Shown: in pieces, positions 1 to 8,483 of the stretch | Layout of the letters: each line of letters begins with the position of its first letter | Position numbering within the stretch: the first letter of the stretch is position 1 | Source of the DNA: JAGWBF01 sp965116325 | GTDB lineage: Bacteria > Chloroflexota > Dehalococcoidia > Lucifugimonadales > JAGWBF01 | NCBI GenBank assembly: GCA_965116325.1 | Contig: OZ220675.1 | Location: 806,001-870,000, forward strand | Length of the DNA stretch: 64,000 nucleotides | Reading direction: 5' to 3' | Program-made: the position numbers and the translations under genes | The notes under the pieces: generated by a model | The model's input: the letters and a program-made list of their open reading frames with translations, nothing else | Database searches by the model: none | Told to the model about the DNA's origin: nothing

Positions 1-308
1 CCTGCTGGAGCGAACGGGTTCTCGCCCGTGCTTAGCTGCACTCCCGTGATGGGCACTGAACCCGCAGGGGCGGACAGTACAGGAGGCTCATGGGGTCCGT
101 AGGACTGCTGGTAGTGCATCTCGTAGAAGATGTCGACAGGATAGGTCCCGCTGGCGCAACCGGCGGCCGCAAGAGCTATTACGACCAAAACAACGGATGC
201 CAGAACGAGGGTCCGTCCCTTCGATACACTCGAAATGACGGATGCTCTACGGTCTTTGCGACCCGTAGGGAGCCCATTCCCGGCGTTCAAAACCAGCTGG
301 TCCTTCAT
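1..308 (-). CDS. actE: ActE-like monoheme cytochrome c lipoprotein of ACIII (partial, runs off left edge)
   Basis: Reading the minus strand from an ATG at 308 gives 102 codons without a stop before the window ends. Residues about 33-49 are hydrophobic and end in a lipobox (AAAGC, Cys51), so the protein should be a lipid-anchored lipoprotein outside the membrane. The next stretch contains YEMHYQQSYGPHEPP and a P-x-S-A-P-x-G segment, typical of the leader region of ActE cytochromes of alternative complex III. The heme CxxCH motif would lie beyond the window. It starts 5 bp after the actD stop, as the last visible gene of the operon. The family call rests on this short N-terminus plus operon position. 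Confidence 0.8.
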   Translation of the reverse strand, partial: MKDQLVLNAGNGLPTGRKDRRASVISSVSKGRTLVLASVVLVVIALAAAGCASGTYPVDIFYEMHYQQSYGPHEPPVLSAPAGSVPITGVQLSTGENPFAPA

Positions 309-313
309 CGGTG

Positions 314-826
314 CTACACTTTACCCCGCTTGACATCTTCGGCCCCAGCTTGGGTCAGGGCTTGCTCCACCCGGTCAACCTCCTCGGGCTCGCACTCCAC
401 AAGCACACCGACGTATCCCTCGGTGATACGGTCGTCGTACAGCCCCAGCGACGGCCTTGGCAGCCGGGACTCAAATATGATGCCCAGGACGGTGAAGAGG
501 ATGGCCCCCAGCATCGTTCCTTCGTAGGTCACGATCGCCATGGGGGGCAGGGACAGGATGGGCTTCCCTCCCGTCACCAGGGGGTATGCCATCTGGGTCA
601 TCGAGGTCAACAGGATGCCGGCGGTTAGCCCGCAGAGGGCTCCGACAAAGGGAAACACGTAGAGGCGGTGGCTGCTTTCCTTTTCGCCGAAAGCCCCCTC
701 TGGGTAGGGAGCACCCGTGAGGAAGTCGTAGTCGTTGTCGCTTATGCCCATGCGCTGGAGGCTGTCTCCCGCCTCCGCAGCATAGTTGGCGTCGGAATAT
801 AGACCCAATACACCTGTTTTAGCCAT
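314..826 (-). CDS. actD: ActD, membrane subunit of alternative complex III (DUF3341)
   Basis: 170 residues with two membrane segments (about 55-80 and 94-118) after a soluble N-terminal half. The size, the two-helix hairpin and the C-terminal soluble tail (VLVECEPEEVDRVEQAL) match ActD/DUF3341 subunits, which help anchor the quinol-oxidising ACIII. An AAGGAGG Shine-Dalgarno lies just upstream of the ATG, and a hairpin (840-871) sits immediately 5' of that ribosome site. It lies between the second NrfD-like subunit and ActE in one minus-strand operon. Confidence 0.88.
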   Translation of the reverse strand: MAKTGVLGLYSDANYAAEAGDSLQRMGISDNDYDFLTGAPYPEGAFGEKESSHRLYVFPFVGALCGLTAGILLTSMTQMAYPLVTGGKPILSLPPMAIVTYEGTMLGAILFTVLGIIFESRLPRPSLGLYDDRITEGYVGVLVECEPEEVDRVEQALTQAGAEDVKRGKV

Positions 827-839
827 CTACCGCCTCCTT

Positions 840-871
840 CCTTAATCCTTGTCGGAGGACAAGAATTAAGG
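840..871 (-). promoter_or_regulatory. Intergenic RNA hairpin before actD
   Basis: The arms 840-853 and 858-871 are complementary over 14 positions around a 4-nt loop. The only non-Watson-Crick position becomes a U-G wobble in the minus-strand transcript. There is no U-run after it, so it is not a standard terminator. It abuts the Shine-Dalgarno of actD, so a role in mRNA processing, stability or subunit stoichiometry is inferred. Confidence 0.55.
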
Positions 872-884
872 ATTTTGCCCTCAG

Positions 885-2261
885 CTACTCCTCCCGGAAT
901 ACTGCGGGGACCTTTCTTCTACCGATTTGTATCTCATCCCGGGCGATCTCTCCCTCCTTGATGTCGTAGAGGGGGATGAGAGGGAACACCTTGGCGAACA
1001 GCAACATAAGCATGCAGACCAGCGCAAAGGTGCCGATGACTATGACCACCTCGACCACGCTGGGGGCATAGGTGAAGTATGTGAAGTTCATAACCTGCTT
1101 TTGGGCAAGGCCGGGCACGATGATCAGGAATCGCTCCAGCCACATACCGATGTTCACGGATATACAGGCGATGATCATCAGGCCCGGATTCCTGCGCACA
1201 CCCTTGAACAGCCACATACCGACAGGTATGAAGTAGGTGGTGCCCACAAAGGTCATGAACCACCAGCTCCATGGCGCCTGGGCCGATAAGAAGTCCTTGA
1301 CGGATATCTCGTCCGCTTCCAGGCTGTACAGCCCAAAGAAGAACTCCAAGACGAAGAAGAAGAACCAGCCCGTGGCCACCACCATCAACAGCCTGCCCAA
1401 GGCATCGAAGTGCTCGGGGCGGATGTACTCGTGCCACCCGTACAGCCAGCGCATGACCGCCATTACGATCACCACGGCTGCAACGCCAGAGTGGACGGCG
1501 CCGATGACGAAGTAAGGCGGGAAGATGGTAGAGTGCCAGCTCTTCACCGAGATGGCCATGCTGAAGTCGAAGGACACTATGCTGTGGACCGACACGAAGA
1601 CGGGCAGGATAAGCGCCGACAGCAGGACACCTGCAATGATCTGCAGCTTCCACTGCCGTGGGTTGCCCCGCCAGCCCAGTGCGAGCACGGAGTAGATCTG
1701 GCGCCGGATGCCCGTCGAGCGGTCCCTTACGACGGCAAGGTCGGGAAGAAGGGCGATGTAAACGAACAAGATGCTGGAGGTGAGGTAAGTGAACACCGCC
1801 GACGGGTCCCAGATGAGGGCTGACCGCACGTTGGGATACACACCCCTCGCCCAGTCGAAGGGGAAGACCCAGTAGAAGACCCGCCAGGGACGCCCTGCGT
1901 GAATCAGGGGCATCAGCATTGCGGTCATCAGGGAGAAGACCGTCAGCACCTCGGCGGCCCTGGTGGCCGGGCGTCTCCACTCCGCCTTGGATAGCCGGAG
2001 TATAGCCGAAAGCATCACGCCTGCGTGGGATATTCCGATCCAGAAGACGAAGTTGGTGATGAAGAAGCCCCACATAACAGGGCGGTTCAGGCCGCTGACA
2101 CCCAGGCCCTTGTTGAACATGTACCCGGCGGCGCACACGGCGCCCAGGACGATGATGCCAAAGAAGGCGATCAGCCCCCATTGCCACTTGGGGTGCATGA
2201 AGATGGTGTGAAGCAGGTCCCGGTTTATCTGCCGGTCTGCCAGGGCCCTACCTTCCTGCAT
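885..2261 (-). CDS. actF: NrfD/PsrC-like quinol-binding membrane subunit of ACIII (ActF/second ActC type)
   Basis: 458 residues with about ten hydrophobic helices, of the NrfD/PsrC (polysulfide reductase membrane subunit) type. Characteristic stretches are GRPWRVFYWVFPF and a late W-L-E-R-F-L-I-I-V-P segment. In ACIII two homologous NrfD-like subunits (ActC and ActF) form the quinol-interacting membrane core; this is the second and shorter of the two. It begins 28 bp after the stop of the preceding NrfD gene. Which copy is ActC and which ActF is assigned from order and length only. Confidence 0.82.
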   Translation of the reverse strand: MQEGRALADRQINRDLLHTIFMHPKWQWGLIAFFGIIVLGAVCAAGYMFNKGLGVSGLNRPVMWGFFITNFVFWIGISHAGVMLSAILRLSKAEWRRPATRAAEVLTVFSLMTAMLMPLIHAGRPWRVFYWVFPFDWARGVYPNVRSALIWDPSAVFTYLTSSILFVYIALLPDLAVVRDRSTGIRRQIYSVLALGWRGNPRQWKLQIIAGVLLSALILPVFVSVHSIVSFDFSMAISVKSWHSTIFPPYFVIGAVHSGVAAVVIVMAVMRWLYGWHEYIRPEHFDALGRLLMVVATGWFFFFVLEFFFGLYSLEADEISVKDFLSAQAPWSWWFMTFVGTTYFIPVGMWLFKGVRRNPGLMIIACISVNIGMWLERFLIIVPGLAQKQVMNFTYFTYAPSVVEVVIVIGTFALVCMLMLLFAKVFPLIPLYDIKEGEIARDEIQIGRRKVPAVFREE

Positions 2262-2289
2262 GGACTTCCCTCATCTTGTTACACATCCT

Positions 2290-3744
2290 CTACTCCGGCT
2301 TCCCAAGGACCATGTACTTACCCTTCATGAAGGGCCTGTACAGGATGTACATCAGGCCTTCCTTCATCTCCCATACAGACATGAGCGGGATCAAACGGGT
2401 GCCCAGCAGGAAGATAAAGGCGGCCCCGCCCATCATCCCGAATATCATCAGGACATCCAGCAGGTCGGGGAGCACGGGCAGCAGCTGGGTTGCAATGCCC
2501 CCATGGGCAGCCTCGAAATGAGCTATGGACTCGGCGCCCACATCCTTGATGTTGAAGGCGGGGACATAAATGCGCACCATCATGAAGAAGGCGCCGATTA
2601 TCACCGATGCGCCGGCTATGGTGGGCCCTAAGATGCTCTTGCGCACCCCGTTCCACAGCAGCAGGGCAAAGGGAATGATGAAGCCGAAGAAGAAGTTCAG
2701 CAAGAACGGAGTGCGGTAGGACTCGACCATCAGGAGCTTGATGACGCTCTGCTCCGTCTCATCTCTCCCGTACCAGAAGGTCATGAATTCGGAGAACCAG
2801 AAGTATCCCCAGAGCAGGGTCAAGCCAAGGAGCACCTTGGCAAAGGACCAGAAGGGGTCGAGGCCTATGTACCGGTCGTAACCCCCGAACCTTTTCATCA
2901 GGAACATGACCACGATCAGCAGCCCCGCCGAGGCCTGGATTCCTGTGAGCACATGGTGGGCCGCGAATATGGAGTCCCGCCAGCCCGGGATCAGGCTAAG
3001 GGCAAAGTCCAGGCTGATCAGGGTGTGCACCCACACCAGCAGCATGAAGTAGAAGGCGCCAAGGATAGCAAGCTGCCCCTTCTGCACGTTCCAGTCCCGC
3101 ACCGTCCCCTGCCAGCCGCAGGCCAGTCGTCCCATCAGCCGGGCACGCAGCCCACTGGACACCTGGGCTATCTGGGCCATGTCGGGCCGGGCCGAGACCC
3201 ACAATATGGCCAGACCGCACACAGCAACACCGATCAGTCCGGCCATATCCCACCAGAGAGGCGCTCCGATGGGTGCGCTGAACCAGATGGTGCGCCGGTC
3301 CTTGCCCAGCTCCAGGACACCATCCCCGTTCAGGTCGATGCCCGGCAGGACGAGCATCATGGGTATGAATGCTATGACAGCAAGGATCCCCACTAGGGAG
3401 AACATCTCCGAAGCGCGGGAGAAGGGCCTGCGCCAGTGGTTCTTGGTCCACCGGAAAGCTATGGCGGCCAATGGCGCTGTAGTTGCCGTAACAATGATGA
3501 ATGCGAAAGCGGCGGCGTAGTAGCCGTACTCGTTTCTCGCGGAATCGGAGAGGCCCACATCCAGCGCCCGCACCAGGAAGGCCAGTATCCCCAGGGCGAA
3601 CAGCCCACCCGCCACCGCCACAGCAAGCCAGAACTTGGGGCATGCGGCGTCGTACTTCTCCGCCAGGTCATGCATCACTTCCCTGTCGGAGAGGTGCACC
3701 TCGGGGGGGGCCACCCGTGCCTGGTGCCTAGCCATGTCCACCAT
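2290..3744 (-). CDS. actC: ActC, NrfD/PsrC-like quinol-binding membrane subunit of ACIII
   Basis: 484 residues, about ten transmembrane helices after a 40-residue cytoplasmic N-terminus. It directly follows the iron-sulfur subunit, as ActC does in ACIII operons, and is homologous in pattern to the 885-2261 gene (shared FSRASEMFSLVGIL/RAAEVLTVFSLM and WF-F-SEF/LEFFFGLY stretches). The ATG at 3744 overlaps the preceding gene by 17 bp; a second ATG at 3735 (codon 4) is an alternative start. Confidence 0.88.
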   Translation of the reverse strand: MVDMARHQARVAPPEVHLSDREVMHDLAEKYDAACPKFWLAVAVAGGLFALGILAFLVRALDVGLSDSARNEYGYYAAAFAFIIVTATTAPLAAIAFRWTKNHWRRPFSRASEMFSLVGILAVIAFIPMMLVLPGIDLNGDGVLELGKDRRTIWFSAPIGAPLWWDMAGLIGVAVCGLAILWVSARPDMAQIAQVSSGLRARLMGRLACGWQGTVRDWNVQKGQLAILGAFYFMLLVWVHTLISLDFALSLIPGWRDSIFAAHHVLTGIQASAGLLIVVMFLMKRFGGYDRYIGLDPFWSFAKVLLGLTLLWGYFWFSEFMTFWYGRDETEQSVIKLLMVESYRTPFLLNFFFGFIIPFALLLWNGVRKSILGPTIAGASVIIGAFFMMVRIYVPAFNIKDVGAESIAHFEAAHGGIATQLLPVLPDLLDVLMIFGMMGGAAFIFLLGTRLIPLMSVWEMKEGLMYILYRPFMKGKYMVLGKPE

Positions 3745-4543
3745 CTCCGGTACGGCGTGGATCGATCTTCTTGAGATAGATCACGTTGGGCTCGGTGCCG
3801 ATATTCTTGAGGAGCTGGTATGCCCTGTCGTCCTTCAGCACCTTTTCGTTTGTGTCTTCATCGACCTCGACATACTGGCTCAGCTGGCTCTCGGCGTCGT
3901 TATAGTCGCCAAAAATCAGTGTCCCCGTCGGGCATGCCTGGACGCACGCGGGGGCGAAGTTTCCTTCAGCCAGGGCGCGGTCGTTCAACTCGCCACCCTC
4001 GGCCGCCTCCACCTTGCGCTCGCCCCGCCGGAGCCTCTGGATGCAGAAGGAGCACTTCTCCATGATTCCCCGGCTCCTGACGGTCACGTCCGGGTTGAGC
4101 TGGTTGCGCATCCTGTCCGGCCATGTGGGCTCCCAGTAGTTGAAGAAGCGCACCTGGTAAGGGCAGTTGTTGGCGCAATAGCGGGTGCCCACGCAGCGGT
4201 TATACACCTGGACGTTCAAGCCCTGGTCGTTGTGGTAGGTGGCATACACCGGGCACACCGGCTCGCAGGGGGCGTTTTCGCAGTGCTGGCACAGCACGGG
4301 CAGGAACCGCGCCTTTATGTCCTGGAAGGGCGCATCCTCGGGATGGCTCCGGTACTCTTCGGGGACTTCCCAGTACCGCTGTATGTGTATCCACTCTATG
4401 GGCCTTCGCTCGTGGAAGCGCTCTTCGGTGTTGAGCTGCACGTTGTTCTCGACCTGGCAGGCAACCACGCAGGCCTGGCATCCCGTGCACTTATCTATAT
4501 CTACGATCATGCCCCACTTGTGGGGTTTCCTCTGGGCCATCAC
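3728..4543 (-). CDS. actB: ActB2, four-cluster iron-sulfur subunit of ACIII
   Basis: 271 residues of the PsrB/DmsB/HmcB electron-transfer family. Cysteine groups are visible at CTGCQACVVACQ (Cys19-Cys29), CQHCENAPCEPVCP, CVGTRYCANNCP, and CSFC followed by CVQACP, enough for four cubane-type clusters (one may be 3Fe-4S). In Rhodothermus this domain is fused to the molybdopterin-like domain as ActB; here they are separate adjacent genes. It should carry electrons between the quinol site and the periplasmic hemes. Start ATG-ATG at 4543. Confidence 0.9.
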   Translation of the reverse strand: MMAQRKPHKWGMIVDIDKCTGCQACVVACQVENNVQLNTEERFHERRPIEWIHIQRYWEVPEEYRSHPEDAPFQDIKARFLPVLCQHCENAPCEPVCPVYATYHNDQGLNVQVYNRCVGTRYCANNCPYQVRFFNYWEPTWPDRMRNQLNPDVTVRSRGIMEKCSFCIQRLRRGERKVEAAEGGELNDRALAEGNFAPACVQACPTGTLIFGDYNDAESQLSQYVEVDEDTNEKVLKDDRAYQLLKNIGTEPNVIYLKKIDPRRTGDGGHG

Positions 4544-4594
4544 CGGGCCTGCCTTTCCTTAGGTCGAGCTACTATCAACATCGCTCCCACCCCC

Positions 4595-6958
4595 CTAGCT
4601 CCCCGTCACCTGAACGGGGTCCTCATGCTCAGTGCCTATGGGGAAGGCGGTAACGATGCCTTCGAACTTGGAGACCCTGATGTTACGTCCCGTAGGTGTT
4701 ACCCGCACCTGCGTGGATGCCCACGCCGAAGCGCCGGTATCGGGGTCGGTCTCCTGGGGACTTAGCAAGGACAGGATGTTTCCTCCACGGACTTCTCCAT
4801 CCCTGGTCGCATACTCGACACCGGGCAGGTGACCCTGGCCAACGGGTATCCCAACAACATCGGGCGGAAGGGCGGGGTGAGGATACACCACAGCCTCGAT
4901 ATCTCCCTCGGTGGACACGATACTGACCACATCCCCTTCCCGGAGCCCCATCTCCTGGGCCCGGTGGGCATTGATCTCAACCCACGTCTGCCAGGTCACC
5001 GTGGTCAGGGGGTCGGGGGCTGCCTGGAGCCAGGGCAGGTGCGCGCCCCTGCCGTCCAGGATCGAGTTGTGCAGGAAGGGCACCAGGTGGAATATGTTTC
5101 CTCCCGCAGGGCCGTGGTAACGAGGCCGGGAGTGCTGCCCAGCGATTTGCCGCAAGTCCGGAGGCGCAGGCGCGTCGGACCCCGCCGTGGCTTCTTTGTC
5201 TTCCCAGCCGCCCCGCTCCAGGAGCATGTTCCAGAAGGCCGGGAAGGTGAGGGCGCCGGGGTGGTCTTCGCCTTCTTTCAACAGCGGCGTGCCCCTGCCC
5301 GAATCGAACAACCTCTGGGCTGCGTCCCGAAGCACCCCGTAGAAGGTGTCGGGCAGCCCATCATCCAGGCCCAGGTCTCCCGACAAAGCCAGGAGCAGGT
5401 CGGGGAAGCTGCGAGGGTCAAGGTCTGGCAGGGGGTTTACCACCGGCTGTTGGAAGCCGACAGTCTGGAAGCCGGGGCCGGGGTCCGGAACATCATCGCC
5501 CCAGTCTTCCAGGGCGGACCGTATCGGAAGCACCAGGTCCGCCCGCTGGGCTGTATCGTCCATGAAGCTGGAGAAGCTCACTACCAGGGTGTTGTCCGAC
5601 GCGCCGTCCAGCGCGTTTGCAAATCCTGTGCTGTTGGGCAGGCTGTATGCCGGGTTGGCCCCACAGACCAACAGCGCCTGAAGCTGGCCTCCCCGCAGGT
5701 TGGCAGCAGCTTCGGCCCAGTCATCCATGCTGCCGATCGGATAAGAGAGCTCCAGCTCCTCTAGGGGAGGTGCCGGATTGAACACCACCCCGCCATCCCC
5801 GATGCGCCCGCCCACGCTTCCGGTTAGGTAGTTGAGGAAGTACACGGCAGCCATGTTGGAAGGGCCGTTGGTATGGGCGGCGGCTTCACCACCTCCGATA
5901 GCCAGGGGCGCGCGGGAATGGGCGAACTCCCCGGCGATTCTCTCGATCATATGGGCCGCCGTTTCCCCTCGGATGGACTCGGGTACGCCGACGTACCAGG
6001 GATTGGACGGATCGACGATGTGGTCGGCGCTGAACGGATCCAGTGCTGCCAGGAGGTCATCCCGACTGGCGCCTCCCGCCATGGTGGATGCCGTTTCACC
6101 GTCGGGCCCTGCGATGATCGCATGGGCCATGCTCAGGGCTACAACCCCCTCCATGCCCGGCCTGACAGGTATCCACTCATCGGCGCTGGCGGCCGTCGCG
6201 GAGTAGCGCGCTCCTATGTGCACGAAGGAACCTCGAACGCCTCCATGCTCATGGGAGCGGAAATTTCCGAAACCCCGCGAAAGCTGCACAGGAGACAGCC
6301 ACGTGGATAGGAAATCGGCGCCAAAGGAGAGCAGAAATGTGGAGTTCTCCAGATCGAAGCTCGGGAGGTTCTTCTGGCCAAGCATACTAGCGGAGGTGGC
6401 CCTCAGGACCGAATCGCCCATGATGTCCAGCCCCAGGTATCTACCCCCATATGCTGATGCGAACCGGTCTACCACCACAGCCTGGTGGCCCCGCATGGGC
6501 CCGGTGACCATCATCATAGAGGAGCTGCTGCCGGAGTTGCGAAGGCCTCCCAGACGGCCAGCGATTGTGTTCATCGCCTCATCCCAGGAGATTGGAGCGT
6601 AGGCGCCCTCCCTCCTGCTGCCGGTCCTTCTCATGGGACCTGAGAGGCGGTCCGGATGGTACAAGGACTGGAGGGCCCCATCGCAGCGGACGCTCTGCTT
6701 GCCAGCATTGGTACGGTACAGGGGGTTGCCCCTGACCTTCTTGGCCCGGCCCTCCATCACCCTCACGAGGATTCCTTCCCTCTCGGGGCACCCGCCGCAC
6801 AGGGTGGCGTACCAGGTATCCCGCCCCCTGACCAGGTCTTCGGGGATATCGACGGGACTCTGTATCTGCATCTCGCGGTCGGGGAACACGTTGCACGCAA
6901 CGGCACCCACCGCTGAGATGCCCGCCCATTTCAGGAAGTTTCTGCGTGTTACTTTCAT
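4595..6958 (-). CDS. actB: ActB1, Tat-exported molybdopterin-oxidoreductase-like subunit of ACIII
   Basis: 787 residues beginning with a twin-arginine signal (TRRNFLKWAG at 4-13) followed by a hydrophobic stretch ending near Cys22. The body shows the molybdopterin-oxidoreductase fold (LCGGCPEREGILVRV near the N-terminus, later VEINAHRAQEMGLREGDVVSI typical of the C-terminal dinucleotide-binding domain). ACIII ActB1 proteins keep this fold but lack the cofactor. It lies between the pentaheme ActA and the Fe-S ActB2 genes. The split ActB1/ActB2 form is one of two known ACIII layouts. Confidence 0.88.
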   Translation of the reverse strand: MKVTRRNFLKWAGISAVGAVACNVFPDREMQIQSPVDIPEDLVRGRDTWYATLCGGCPEREGILVRVMEGRAKKVRGNPLYRTNAGKQSVRCDGALQSLYHPDRLSGPMRRTGSRREGAYAPISWDEAMNTIAGRLGGLRNSGSSSSMMMVTGPMRGHQAVVVDRFASAYGGRYLGLDIMGDSVLRATSASMLGQKNLPSFDLENSTFLLSFGADFLSTWLSPVQLSRGFGNFRSHEHGGVRGSFVHIGARYSATAASADEWIPVRPGMEGVVALSMAHAIIAGPDGETASTMAGGASRDDLLAALDPFSADHIVDPSNPWYVGVPESIRGETAAHMIERIAGEFAHSRAPLAIGGGEAAAHTNGPSNMAAVYFLNYLTGSVGGRIGDGGVVFNPAPPLEELELSYPIGSMDDWAEAAANLRGGQLQALLVCGANPAYSLPNSTGFANALDGASDNTLVVSFSSFMDDTAQRADLVLPIRSALEDWGDDVPDPGPGFQTVGFQQPVVNPLPDLDPRSFPDLLLALSGDLGLDDGLPDTFYGVLRDAAQRLFDSGRGTPLLKEGEDHPGALTFPAFWNMLLERGGWEDKEATAGSDAPAPPDLRQIAGQHSRPRYHGPAGGNIFHLVPFLHNSILDGRGAHLPWLQAAPDPLTTVTWQTWVEINAHRAQEMGLREGDVVSIVSTEGDIEAVVYPHPALPPDVVGIPVGQGHLPGVEYATRDGEVRGGNILSLLSPQETDPDTGASAWASTQVRVTPTGRNIRVSKFEGIVTAFPIGTEHEDPVQVTGS

Positions 6959-6974
6959 TGGTTAGTGGGGTCCT

Positions 6975-7616
6975 CTAGTAATGGCAGGTGGTGCAATCGG
7001 TGGGGGCATCGTAGTCACGATGGCAGTCCACGCAATCGCCCATCTTCAAGCTCCGCTCCTGCTTGATCTTGGTCATCTCGCGAACGTCGCCGTGGCACAT
7101 GGTGCACACCTGTTCGACGGGCGATATCCCGCTTGCCGCAGCCATGTCGATCACATTCTGCTGCTGGGTGAAGTATCTGACGTGAGGTTCGTGGGCAAAC
7201 TGCACATGGTCAGGGATACGGTGCACCTTCTCCCAGTCGATGGGCTGGGGTGTAGCCCCAGGCACAACCACGCCCGAACTGTCCCTGCCTGCGTACTCCA
7301 GGAGCTTGGCGATCTCGACGTTGGACTCCCCGGTGACGGTCGTATGGCAGATAAGGCACTGCTCCACCGCAGGGACCGTTGCGGCTTCGCCGGAGACTAC
7401 GTTTCGGTGGCAGAACTCGCAGGCGATGCCCTCATCATCGACGTGCACGTTATGGGGGAAAGCGATGGGCTGGTCAGGGCCGCTGGCGCCAAATCCGAAT
7501 AGGGGTGTGGACCACCACGCCGTCAGCACATAGATGAGCACAAACAGCATGATGCCCGCTGAAGCCAGTCCTCCCAGGACCAGGGGCACTTTCCCTATCC
7601 GAGGCAACCCTTGCAT
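6975..7616 (-). CDS. actA: ActA, membrane-anchored pentaheme cytochrome c of ACIII
   Basis: 213 residues. One N-terminal membrane anchor (about 12-33) is followed by exactly five CxxCH heme sites: CEFCH (66-70), CLICH (87-91), CTMCH (171-175), CVDCH (195-199) and CTTCH (208-212), the last at the very C-terminus. Five hemes plus one anchor is the ActA pattern. It should accept electrons from the Fe-S subunit and deliver them to ActE or another cytochrome. It starts 16 bp upstream of actB1. Confidence 0.93.
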   Translation of the reverse strand: MQGLPRIGKVPLVLGGLASAGIMLFVLIYVLTAWWSTPLFGFGASGPDQPIAFPHNVHVDDEGIACEFCHRNVVSGEAATVPAVEQCLICHTTVTGESNVEIAKLLEYAGRDSSGVVVPGATPQPIDWEKVHRIPDHVQFAHEPHVRYFTQQQNVIDMAAASGISPVEQVCTMCHGDVREMTKIKQERSLKMGDCVDCHRDYDAPTDCTTCHY

Positions 7617-7731
7617 CAGGAGATGTCCGTCACCCTTGTACCAACGCTTTCTTCTCTGCTAACCGGTGTCAAGCTAGTCCATTCTCGCGAAGGGGAATTG
7701 GCCGGCGCCCTGTGCAGGGCGCAAGGCGTGC

Positions 7732-8031
7732 TCATATCCAGAACCTGTTGTACACAGCCTCCAGGAGCTGGGTGTTCCGCACCGTCAGGACCATGAAGAA
7801 CACCGCCAAGCCGATTAGCCCAAATACGCCCAGGTACATGGGACGGCGCAGCATAAGGAACTTTGACGGCAGGTGTCCCGAGGAGACCAGGGAGGGAATG
7901 ACGGCGTGGGCGGTTACGAAGGTGAAAGCTATAAGTACTATGCAGAAAAAATAGGCCCACAACCAGTGGAGCCAATTTCCGATATCCGACCAGTGGCCCG
8001 CATCGACTATGGCCGGGTCTACTTCGGGCAT
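7732..8031 (-). CDS. Small two-helix membrane protein leading the ACIII operon
   Basis: 99 residues with two hydrophobic helices (about 23-46 and 63-85) separated by a basic, proline-containing loop (HLPSKFLMLRRPMYLG). No family was recognised. It is the first gene after the minus-strand promoter at 8102-8130 and the first gene of the act operon, so it may be an accessory ACIII subunit. A start ATG at 8031 is preceded by GGAGGTGGAAGGC. Confidence 0.65.
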   Translation of the reverse strand: MPEVDPAIVDAGHWSDIGNWLHWLWAYFFCIVLIAFTFVTAHAVIPSLVSSGHLPSKFLMLRRPMYLGVFGLIGLAVFFMVLTVRNTQLLEAVYNRFWI

Positions 8032-8101
8032 GGGTGCCTTCCACCTCCCTCACACCAGCTACAGGCAAGGTCCGACCCTGCCGGGGGCTGAAGCAAGTGA
8101 A

Positions 8102-8130
8102 AATTATCACACTGCCAATTAGGTGTCAAG
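8102..8130 (-). promoter_or_regulatory. Sigma70-type promoter of the ACIII operon
   Basis: On the minus strand TTGACA (8125-8130) is followed after 17 nt by TAATTT (8102-8107); an alternative -10, GATAAT (8104-8109), has a 15-nt spacer. It lies about 70 bp upstream of the first operon gene and is back to back with the plus-strand promoter at 8147-8175. Confidence 0.55.
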
Positions 8131-8146
8131 GGAAGTTGAGCGCCGT

Positions 8147-8175
8147 TGACCTGCATGTTCGTGCCCATTAGAATA
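8147..8175 (+). promoter_or_regulatory. Sigma70-type promoter of the small Tat-like gene
   Basis: TTGACC (8147-8152), a 17-nt spacer and TAGAAT (8170-8175). It is divergent from the ACIII promoter with the -35 boxes 16 bp apart, so a shared regulator could control both. Confidence 0.5.
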
Positions 8176-8233
8176 GCTACGACGCCGGGTGGAAGTCTCC
8201 TTCCACCCCAAGAGAGCAGCAGAGGGAGAACCA

Positions 8234-8452
8234 ATGGCCGACGAACAACAAGCAACCGGGGGCTATTCGAGGAGAAGTGTGCTGGGAACGTTGCTGCTTG
8301 GGGGCTTGGCCATCTTTAGCGCGGTGCCTCTGCTCAAGGGCTTCCTTCAACAGGATGAAACCCAAGAGGACAACGGCGAAGGGTTCCCGCCCGAGGGCTC
8401 CATCTTCCACCCCAGCCAGGACCCCACGACAGACCCACGCAGGGCCGCCTAG
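8234..8452 (+). CDS. Small Tat-signal-like single-helix protein divergent from ACIII
   Basis: 72 residues starting MADEQQ; an in-frame ATG 45 bp upstream is less likely because GAGGGAGAACC precedes the chosen ATG. A twin-arginine sequence (YSRRSVLGTLLLGG) leads a membrane helix of about 17 residues, followed by a short acidic tail rich in Pro and Asp. This looks like the N-terminal anchor of a Rieske or other Tat-exported redox protein without the redox domain. It could be a small ACIII/oxidase accessory protein or a remnant; no family was recognised. Confidence 0.55.
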   Translation: MADEQQATGGYSRRSVLGTLLLGGLAIFSAVPLLKGFLQQDETQEDNGEGFPPEGSIFHPSQDPTTDPRRAA

Positions 8453-8483
8453 AGGTCCGTCCCACCCCCCGTGTCCGCCTGGC

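Noticed and set aside
840..871. Intrinsic terminator inside the ACIII operon
   Set aside because: The hairpin has no U-run and the next gene has its RBS immediately after it.
4595..6958. A catalytic molybdenum enzyme (formate or DMSO reductase type)
   Set aside because: Operon position and Tat/lipoprotein-like N-terminus fit the cofactor-free ActB1 of ACIII.
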